A stretch of DNA of 64,000 nt, from NCBI RefSeq assembly GCF_015223055.1, contig NZ_JADFBX010000008.1, positions 203,421 through 267,420 on the forward strand. Reading direction: 5' to 3'. The notes under the pieces were generated by a model. That model had not been told where the DNA came from and did no database searches. It saw only the letters and a list, made by a program, of their open reading frames with translations. Shown in pieces: positions 56,046 through 64,000 of this stretch. Positions within the stretch are counted from its first letter, which is position 1, and every line of letters begins with the position of its first letter. The position numbers and the translations under genes were made by a program. The DNA is from Pedobacter sp. MC2016-24. Lineage in GTDB: Bacteria > Bacteroidota > Bacteroidia > Sphingobacteriales > Sphingobacteriaceae.

Positions 56046-56057
56046 AAAAGAATTGTT

Positions 56058-57374
56058 ATGAATTTTGGTATAGATAAGCAAACATTGGATGAGCTAAACC
56101 TCCTGGGTAAATTTCGTAGTGGATCGGTTTATAATCTGTTCAACCAGGTGAAGACAAGGGGAGGCGAGCAATTACTCGACAAGATGTTCCGGTCGCCTAT
56201 GAATGATGTACGGGAGATCAATGAGCGTACTGATGTTTTTTACTTTTTTCAGGAAAAGCAACTGACTTTTCCTGTTGACGCACAGCAAATCAGTTTGATG
56301 CGGGAATATATGGACTCCGGTGCAGGAAGTAACCTGTCGATGGTGTTTGTGAGTACCCTGTTTAAAAAATTATTATCGAACCTGGCCCGTGATGAGCGTT
56401 ACAAGAAAAATATCCAGGGCCTGCAAGCTGTTATTGCCGTGATGAACAGGTGCTATATTTTTCTGCAAAATATGCCAGCTGCCCCAGATATTTATAGAAA
56501 ACGTATAGCTGGCATTATGAAGGTCTTGTCTGATTCGCGTATAGAAAAATTGAGAAAAATAGATATTTATAAATCCCTGTCATTAACAGAACTGGTGTAT
56601 TTTAACCACCTGTTAAAAAGTAAGCTGTACACGGAGATAGAGGATGTGATGGACTTTATTTATGAGCTGGATGTAAACATCCATGTTAGTGCTGTAGCCT
56701 GCAGGAAAGGTTTTACTTTTGCCAGGGCCTTTCGTCCGGAGGAGAACATCTTTTCGGCTAAAGATCTTCGGCATCCTTGTGTAGAAAAAGCTGTAGGCAA
56801 TTCTTTAGTTCTTGATGAAGACAGCAATGTTCTTTTCTTAACTGGTGCAAATATGGCTGGCAAGTCCACCTTCATGAAATCTGTAGGGATAGGTATTTAT
56901 TTGGCGCATATCGGTTTTCCGGTCGCTGCAGAAAGTATGAATTTTTCTGTCAGGGAAGGCCTTTATTCTTCTATAAATGTAGCGGACAATATTAATCTCG
57001 GTTACAGTCATTTTTATGCAGAGGTAGTTAGGGTAAAACAGGCAGCAGTGGAAGCAAGTAGTGGAAAACGACTTTTATTAATGTTCGATGAATTGTTCAA
57101 AGGAACAAACGTGAAAGATGCTTATGATGGAACATTGGCTGTAACTGAGGGTTTTTCTGAATATAAGGATTGTCTTTTTATTGTTTCCACACACATTATT
57201 GAGGTTGGAGCAGCCTTAAAAAGTCGGGACAATATTAAATTTGCTTATATGCCAACAGTTATGGAGGGCTCAAGGCCACGATATACTTATCAGATGAACG
57301 AAGGCATAACAGAAGACCGGCAGGGGATGATGATCATCAGAAACGAGGGGATTCTGGAGTTGATTGGTGACTAG
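56058..57374 (+). CDS. Minimal MutS-family ATPase B (paralogue of A)
   Basis: A second 438-residue MutS-like protein, 12 bp after the first and the same length. VKTRGGEQLLDKMFRSPMND aligns with residues 32-50 of A. Walker A TGANMAGKST lies at 262-271 and Walker B Asp344-Glu345 in LMFDELFKGTNVKDA. The C-terminus NEGITEDRQGMMIIRNEG corresponds to the same block in A. The middle region (about 80-210) differs strongly between the two. MutS proteins work as dimers with composite ATP sites, so A and B probably form a heterodimer. No mismatch-binding domain is present. Confidence 0.88.
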   Translation: MNFGIDKQTLDELNLLGKFRSGSVYNLFNQVKTRGGEQLLDKMFRSPMNDVREINERTDVFYFFQEKQLTFPVDAQQISLMREYMDSGAGSNLSMVFVSTLFKKLLSNLARDERYKKNIQGLQAVIAVMNRCYIFLQNMPAAPDIYRKRIAGIMKVLSDSRIEKLRKIDIYKSLSLTELVYFNHLLKSKLYTEIEDVMDFIYELDVNIHVSAVACRKGFTFARAFRPEENIFSAKDLRHPCVEKAVGNSLVLDEDSNVLFLTGANMAGKSTFMKSVGIGIYLAHIGFPVAAESMNFSVREGLYSSINVADNINLGYSHFYAEVVRVKQAAVEASSGKRLLLMFDELFKGTNVKDAYDGTLAVTEGFSEYKDCLFIVSTHIIEVGAALKSRDNIKFAYMPTVMEGSRPRYTYQMNEGITEDRQGMMIIRNEGILELIGD

Positions 57375-57395
57375 GAAACATATAAAATTAAGAAT

Positions 57396-58352
57396 ATGAA
57401 TAACTACTTTTTAGTGATGTGTGTATGTGCATTTTTCTCTTCCACATCAGTAAGAGGGCAAAGTTCAACATCCAATGAGATATATGTTCAGTATGACGAA
57501 TATTACAGGGAACTTGGCAAATGGCTTGAGCCTTTGAAGGCATTACCCGTTCAAAAAACTTTGCAGGAAGTAATAGCTGATGCAGCGCTTTTAATTGACG
57601 ATCATATTGCTGCCGGCTGCGTACGTACTATCAAAGCCAATAAAAAAATATTAAATGACGAAGAAATCTTCGCTAAAAGACGATCCGGTGTGTTTATTGT
57701 TGGAAAATTAACTAAATCAGATTCCAATGTGTCAGGAGAGGTGAATTTTGATCTGATCGGGACCGCATTCGCAATTGCCGAAGACGGTGTTTGTGTAAGC
57801 AATTATCATGTGCTAAAAAGTCTGATAAGACCAAATTCAGATGAGGGGAAGACAGATAGTATCTATTTTGTTATTACACCAGATAAAAAAGTTTATTTAA
57901 TTGACCAGGTACTGGCTTTCTCGCAAAACAATGATCTGGCAATTTTCAAGGTTAATCTCAACCACAGTAAACTCATTCCCATTCCGCTAGGCAAAACTAC
58001 CAATGTTGGTGCATCGGTTTACTGTATTGCTCATCCATTGGGTCATTTTTATAGTTTTACCAAGGGCATAGTATCTCGCAACGTCGGGCTAAATGTGCTG
58101 AATTTAGGAGATCAGTATGATAAGAACGGAAAACCTCCTATCAGGATGGAAATAACGGCTGATTATGCTAGCGGGGCAAGTGGCGGACCAATTTTGGATA
58201 AATATGGAAACCTTGTTGGCATTGTTGTTTCCACGACACCTATAGCCTACAGCGAGAAAGACAGCAAAGGCATGGACTTTGGATATATACAGATGATGGT
58301 AAAAGATACTGCTCCTTTAAAAGCCTTAACTGATCTTTTGAGAAGCAGGTGA
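57396..58352 (+). CDS. Secreted trypsin-like serine protease
   Basis: A 318-residue exported protein with signal peptide (ending SVRGQ near residue 22). After a helical segment (about 28-100) a chymotrypsin-fold protease domain shows His138 (SNYHV), Asp180 (QNNDLAIF) and Ser262 in SGASGGP; the fold resembles DegP-like proteases but there is no PDZ domain. It is 21 bp after the second MutS-like gene and is the last gene of the run. It may process a surface or imported protein. Being periplasmic or secreted, it cannot act directly on the cytoplasmic MutS-like proteins. Confidence 0.88.
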   Translation: MNNYFLVMCVCAFFSSTSVRGQSSTSNEIYVQYDEYYRELGKWLEPLKALPVQKTLQEVIADAALLIDDHIAAGCVRTIKANKKILNDEEIFAKRRSGVFIVGKLTKSDSNVSGEVNFDLIGTAFAIAEDGVCVSNYHVLKSLIRPNSDEGKTDSIYFVITPDKKVYLIDQVLAFSQNNDLAIFKVNLNHSKLIPIPLGKTTNVGASVYCIAHPLGHFYSFTKGIVSRNVGLNVLNLGDQYDKNGKPPIRMEITADYASGASGGPILDKYGNLVGIVVSTTPIAYSEKDSKGMDFGYIQMMVKDTAPLKALTDLLRSR

Positions 58353-58659
58353 GCAGACAAAATCGTGACAGGTAGAAAGATTGGATAGCACCGGAATTAA
58401 GTTTTATTTAGGTTAAAATTTGTAATTTGTACCTTATTAATTTGGATTATCAGAACGGGATGTTTAGCTTTAGTAATCTAAATTCTCCTCAAACTATGAC
58501 CGTTCTTAAAAAAAACACGAAAAATGGGCCCTGTAGCCAATTCCGTGTACCTACACTTCATTTAAAATTCTACAACTTTTTCTCGTTTAGGTTATCTTTC
58601 TGAAGCATTAAGCTAATCGGGTAATTCCCTTTTCCACCACAAACTAAAACCATATTTTA
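58353..58659. other. Intergenic region before the giant adhesin gene
   Basis: About 307 bp, AT-rich, with no ORF of note. No clear terminator hairpin follows the protease gene, and only a poor -7-like element (TATCTTTC, near 58593) precedes the adhesin gene without a matching -33. An untested promoter is likely to lie here because the gap is far longer than others in locus 3. Confidence 0.4.
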
Positions 58660-61600
58660 TGCGAAAATTTTATTTTAAAAAATTTTTTCTATGTCTACTT
58701 TTATGTGTAGCAGCATCGGTGCTGCCAAATTTTACTAAGGCACAAACTACATTATCGGCGGGAGACATTATTTTTACCGGCTTCGATTCTTCCCCGGCAA
58801 TTGGGTCAGATAAATTCTCATTTGTATTGTTGGCCAATATTTCTGCAGGAACAGTGATCAATTTTACGGATAAAGGATATTTTGGAAGCGGCTGGCAAGC
58901 AGAGAATAATGCTAGTGAAACTTCGATATCCTGGACATCCGCTACTGCACTTCCCATTGGCACTGAAATAACCATTACAGGGCTTACGGCATCTAAAGGG
59001 ACCGTTATTGGCCTTGGTTCTTCAGGTACTGCCCTTAGTTTGTCGAACGTGGGAGATCAAATCATAGCCTATCAAGGCGGCGGGATAAATCCCGCTTCGG
59101 GTACAAAGATTGCTGGAATTCACTGGTCTTATTGTACTTTATCTCCTTATACTACTACTGCAGGCTGGGATGTGGGAGGTTGTGGCATGGGACCAAATTT
59201 CTCAGCGCTGCCTCCAGGTTTAACCGGAGGGACTAATGCGTTCTGGCCTGGCGTTTCAGGTAATAACATTTATACTCAGGGGGCTTTTAATGGAACCGGA
59301 GTACCGGCAGGAAGTGTTGCAAATATACGTTCGGCAGTAATGAACCAGGCAAATTGGACATTGAGTTCAGCACCAACAACCTCAACAACAACTTTACCTA
59401 CTGGTTTTACTTACTATGGAGCTGCACCCACCATTACAGGAAATCCGGCAAACCGCACAGTTTGTGCAAATGGTGCAACTACTTTTACCGTTACAGCCCA
59501 GCAGGCAACCAGCTATCAATGGCAGGTAAATACAGGTGCAGGTTTTAATGATATACAAGCCGGTGCGCCTTATTCTGGCATTACTGGCACAACTTTAACT
59601 GTTTCACCTGTTGTTGCCAGTATGAGTGGTTATACATATAGATGCGTTGTTACTGGTGCTACTGGTAATGCCACTTCTAATTCAGCAACGCTTACAACAA
59701 ATGTTGTGACGGGAACAGCTGCGGTAACTCAGGTGAGTTGCTATGGTGGTAGTAATGGAGCGGCTGCGATTACAGTAACTAGCGGTATTGGGCCATTTTC
59801 TTATGCCTGGAGCCCAAGGGGCGGCACGGGTTCTGTGGCAAATGGTTTGACTGCAGGTACCTATACTTGTACCATTACTGATAACCTTACTTGCCAGGGT
59901 ACAGTTACCGTTGTAATCACGGAACCCACTTCTGCCTTAGCTGCTACAATCAGTGCATCAAATAATGTTTCCTGTCCCGGTGGCAATAACGGATCTGCTA
60001 CAGTGAGCGCTAGCGGTGGCACGCCAGGCTATACTTACCTATGGAGCAATGGTGCTACTACTCCATCGATTAGCGGGATATTAGCAGGCACCTATAATGT
60101 AACTGTAACTGATCTTAAAGGTTGTACGACAACAGCAAGTGCAACCATTGATCAGCCTGCGGCTTTTGTAACAGGTTATAGTACAACTCCGGTGAATTGT
60201 AGTGGCGGTAGTAACGGTACTGCTACAGTGACTGTCAATAGCGGAGGCCAGGCTCCTTTTACCTATCAATGGAGTGCAGCAGCAGGGAGCCAGACCACAC
60301 AAACAGCCACAGGTCTTTCGGCAGGAACTTATACTTGTACCATCACCGATGCCAATTTATGTTCAAAAACAATAACAGGAATAGCAGTTACGCAACCTTC
60401 GGTATTGGTGGCCGTCATGTCTTTTACAGATGTAAGTTGCCATGGCGGTAGTAATGGCAGTGCCACTGTTTCACCTTCTGGTGGCAATGGTGGTTACACC
60501 TATTTATGGACCAACGGATATACTGGTCAAACAGCAACTAATTTAGTTGCAGGTCCCATATCATGTACAGTTACAGATGCTAAAGGATGTGCTGTGACCA
60601 AGAACTTTACCATCGGTCAACCAGCCTCATTGGTAGCCTCGCAAGGTGCGATAAACAATGTAAGCTGTAACGGCGGATCTAACGGAACGGCTACTGTATT
60701 GGTGACCGGGGGAACCGCGCCATATACTTACGACTGGAACGGTACACCTACCGGAGACGGTACAGCGACAATTTCTGGTTTAGCAATGGGTACCTATACG
60801 GTAACTGTAAAGGATGCTAACCTGTGCCAGACTACGCAGAGTTTTACCATCAGTCAACCTGCAGCATTTACAGTGACGACCTCACAAACAGATATTTTAT
60901 GTAATGGCTCGGCTACGGGAGCTGCATCGGTTAATGTGAGCGGTGGAACTGGTGCGTATAGTTATTTATGGTCGCCTAGTGGTGGCACTCAGGCCTCAGC
61001 TACGGGGCTGACCGCAGGAACTTATACGGTGGCCATTAAAGACGCCAACCTTTGCCAGACTACCAGAACTTTTACCATTACGGAACCTGCAGCTTTGGTG
61101 GCTACGGCAGGTGCGCAGACAAACATCAATTGCCGCAACGAAGCCAATGGCAGTGCCACGGTAAACGTAACTGGCGGAACCGGGGCTTATACCTATAGCT
61201 GGTCCCCTTCGGGTGGTACCCAGGCTACAGCCAGCGGCCTGGCTGCGGGAACTTATACTGTGACCGTTAAAGATGCCAACCTTTGCCAGACTACACAAAG
61301 TTTTACCATTACCCAGCCGGCGGCTATATTATCGGCCACCACGGCCTCAACCGGGGTGAGTTGTTTTGGGGGATCTAATGGTACAGCCACAGTTAATGTT
61401 AGCGGTGGTACACCTACTTATAGTTATTTGTGGGCACCCCTGGGTGGCACCTCAGCATCCATCAGCGGTCGCCCTGCGGGGAATTATACCTGTACCATTA
61501 CCGATTCAAAGGGTTGTACACTGGTAAAAAATGTCACTATTGCTACGCCTGCTGCTTTTTCGGCTACGATGAGCAAAACGGATGTAAGCTGTAGTGGCGG

Positions 61601-64000
61601 TACAAATGGCAGCGCTACTGTAGTGGCTTCGGGTGCCACAGCGCCTTATAGCTATGCATGGTCTCCTACCGGAGGTACGCAAGCTACGGCGAGCGGGCTT
61701 GCTGCTGGAAACTATACCGTTACGATAACAGACGTGAATACCTGTTCCTATACGGTTAGTGTGACCATTGGTCAGCCTGCAGCTTTATCGGTGACCTCTT
61801 CCAAAACAGATGTACTTTGTAATGGCAGCGCCACGGGCTCAGCCACCGTTAATGTTAGCGGTGGAACTCCGGGATATACTTATTTATGGTCACCATCGGG
61901 TGGCACAGCTGCAACAGCTTCGGGCCTTAATGCCGGTAATTACAATTGTCTGGTTACCGATGCAAATGGTTGTACTTTTACCCAGAATTTTACCATAGGC
62001 CAGCCTGCAGTCTTAAGCGCGACCACGAGTCAGATCAATGCGACTTGTACAACAGGCGGGCAGGCTTCGGTTAGCGTGGCAGGCGGAGCTGCATCTTATA
62101 CCTATCTGTGGAGCCCATCGGGCCAAACTACCCAAATAGCGACGGGTTTAGCTCCTGGCGCCCATAGTGTGTTGATCACGGATGCCAATGGTTGTACCCT
62201 CAGCAAGAATTTTACGATCAGCACGACCAATACTTTAGTCGCTGCAACTTCCAAAACAGATGTTTTATGTAACGGCAGCAATACCGGATCGGTAACCGTG
62301 GTTCCTTCAGGTGCCCCTGGACCGTTTACTTATGTCTGGGCGCCATCAGGTGGAAATGCGGCTACGGCTTCCAACCTGACTGCCGGTAACTACAGCGTGA
62401 CCATTACTTCTGCCAACGGATGTTCGATCGTTAAGAACTTTACGATCAATGAGCCGGCGGCTTTTGTAGTTACCCCATCACAGACCAATATCGCTTGTTA
62501 TGGCAGCGCAACCGGAACGGCAGGTGTTGTTGTTTCTGGCGGAACGGGAGCTTACAGTTACGTTTGGGCACCCCGTGGCGGAACGGCTGCTACTGCGACA
62601 GGCTTAAGCGCGGGAACGTATGTAGTGACGGTTACCGATGCCAACCTTTGTCAGACGACACAGAGTTTTACGATTACAGAACCGTCTGCAATTACAGCTT
62701 CAACTTCACAGACGAATGTGACCACAGCGCTGGGGAGCAATGGTTCGGCAACGGTGACTGCAACTGGCGGAACCGGGGCTTACAGTTATGTCTGGTCGCC
62801 TACTGGCGGAACAGCTGCCACAGCTACAGGTCTGGGTAGTGGAAATTATACCGTTACGGTAACAGATGCGAACGGTTGCAGCCTTGTGAAAAATGTGACC
62901 ATCGTGGAGCCTGCTTCTATCAGTAGTTTTGCCGCAATCAGCAAGGTTTATGGGGATGCGAGTTTTAACATCACTGCACCGGTTAGCAATAGCCCAGGGG
63001 CGTTTAGTTATACCAGCAGCGATCCTGCAGTAGCATCGGTAAACGGAAATACAATTACTGTAATTAAGACTGGAACGACCACCATTACTGCAACGCAGGC
63101 GGCCAGCGGCAATTATGCGCAGACTGTTGCCACGACTACGCTTTCGGTAAATGCGAAACAATTGACCATTAATAATATCGGTCGTTCAAAAGTTTACGGA
63201 CAGGTGTTGACCGGTACCGACTTTTCCGGTACGATCACAGGTCTGGAAAACGGTGATAACATTAGCGTAAATAGAACAAGTACAGGTGCAGCAGCTACAG
63301 CAGCAGTAGGGAATTACCCGATTGTGGCGACAGTTGTTGATCCAGGTAACAAATTAGGAAACTATACCGTAACCAATCCAAATGGTACCTTAAGCGTAAC
63401 GGCTAAAGCCTTGACGATTGCCAGTACCGACCGCTCAAAAGTTTACGGACAGGTGTTGACCGGTACCGACTTTTCCGGTACGATCACAGGTCTGGAAAAC
63501 GGTGATAACATTAGCGTAAATAGAACAAGTACAGGTGCAGCGGCTACAGCAGCAGTAGGGAATTACCCAATTGTGGCGACAGTTGTTGATCCAGGTAATA
63601 AAATAGGAAACTATACTTTGGTTAATCCAAATGGTGCATTAACCGTAACGGCTAAAGCCTTGACGATTGCCATTACTGACCGCTCAAAAGTTTACGGACA
63701 GGTGTTGACCGGTACCGACTTTGTCGGAACGATCACTGGTTTGGAAAATGGCGATAACATTAGCGTAAATAGGACAAGTACAGGTGCAGCAGCTACAGCA
63801 GCAGTAGGGAATTACCCGATTGTAGCGAGCATTGTTGATCCGGGTAATAAACTAGGAAACTATACGGTTAGCAATCCAAATGGTGTATTAACCGTAACGG
63901 CTAAAGCCTTGACGATTGCCAGTACTGACCGCTCAAAAGTTTACGGCCAGGTGTTGACCGGTACTGACTTTGCAGGAACGATCACAGGTCTGGAAAATGG
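58660..64000 (+). CDS. Giant secreted adhesin with SprB repeats and MBG-type repeats (3' end beyond window)
   Basis: The reading frame is open from the ATG at 58660 to the window end, at least 1780 residues. Signal peptide about 1-29 (PNFTKAQ). A beta-rich N-terminal domain follows (about 30-250, LSAGDIIFTGFDSSPAI...FSFVLLANISAGTVINFTD). Then an Ig-like domain (about 256-348) and 14 SprB-type repeats of about 70-75 residues (about 350-1420). Each repeat has the pattern V-x-C-x-G(G/S)-x-x-G-x-A-x-V, a Y-x-W core and a second Cys near the end, with a few lacking one Cys. A Big-like domain (about 1421-1498) and MBG-type repeats of 83 residues complete the visible part. SprB is the gliding adhesin of Flavobacterium; related repeats occur in non-gliding Bacteroidota, usually secreted by the type IX system. 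The C-terminal sorting signal lies outside the window. Confidence 0.92.
63183..64000 (+). repeat. Near-identical 249-bp tandem repeats (83-residue MBG units)
   Basis: Units begin at 63183, 63432, 63681 and 63930, exactly 249 bp apart, so the reading frame is kept. Each encodes SKVYGQVLTGTDF, GTITGLENGDNISVNRTSTG and NYPIVA. Units 1 and 2 differ at only a handful of positions over most of their length; the fourth is cut by the window edge. High identity suggests recent duplication and possible copy-number variation. Confidence 0.92.

Noticed and set aside
54729..57374. Canonical mismatch-repair MutS
   Set aside because: Each protein is about half of MutS length and lacks the mismatch-recognition and connector domains.
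63183..64000. Regularly spaced repeats that could suggest a CRISPR array
   Set aside because: Units are 249 bp, coding and in frame, with no short repeats and unique spacers.

Overview
The window is chromosomal DNA from a Bacteroidota bacterium, most likely a Sphingobacteriaceae member close to Pedobacter. The evidence is three FecI/FecR-type sigma/anti-sigma pairs each feeding a SusC/SusD outer-membrane pair, promoters of the form TTTG(or TTG)-N18/19-TAnnTTTG, weak Shine-Dalgarno sequences, FecR proteins ending in a DUF4974-like domain, and a giant SprB-repeat surface protein. No tRNA, rRNA, insertion sequence, integrase or CRISPR array was seen.

Layout. (1) 238-5179, minus strand: a tandem Imm22-like protein, then an iron-uptake operon (TonB-dependent siderophore receptor, PepSY membrane protein, small membrane protein) with a readable promoter. 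(2) 5243-6737: mostly non-coding, with a 16-bp perfect palindrome and a decayed gene. (3) 6738-33509, plus strand: a long polysaccharide-utilisation locus with an ECF sigma factor, FecR, SusC, SusD, a helical-barrel glycosidase candidate, a sodium/solute symporter, an SGNH esterase, an alpha/beta hydrolase, a PIG-L deacetylase, a set of sugar-acid catabolic enzymes (mutarotase, enolase-superfamily dehydratase, two SDRs, FAH hydrolase), a lipoprotein of unknown function, a GH99-like protein and two alpha-L-rhamnosidase-family proteins. The set fits capture of a rhamnose-containing glycan or glycoside and non-phosphorylative oxidation of the released deoxysugar to pyruvate and lactate. (4) 33762-35443: Hsp20, cold-shock protein and two small unknowns, with clear terminators. 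(5) 35625-43300: a second FecI-FecR-SusC-SusD locus ending in a TlpA-like thioredoxin. (6) 43895-58352: a third FecI-FecR-SusC-SusD locus that runs on, with gaps of 5-26 bp, into a lipoprotein, an ABC ATPase, a GldF-GldG-like fused permease, two minimal MutS-like ATPases and a secreted trypsin-like protease. (7) 58660 to the window end: the start of a very large secreted adhesin with 14 SprB repeats followed by near-identical 249-bp MBG-type repeats.

The most unusual part is region 6. Paired MutS-type ATPases without mismatch-recognition domains sit in what looks like one operon with a nutrient receptor, an ABC transporter and a protease; I know of no described function for this combination. 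A second recurring signal is a 9-codon leader ORF followed by two stem-loops between fecR and susC in both locus 1 and locus 2. All three SusC proteins keep an N-terminal STN signalling domain, so each is probably wired to its own FecR/FecI pair.
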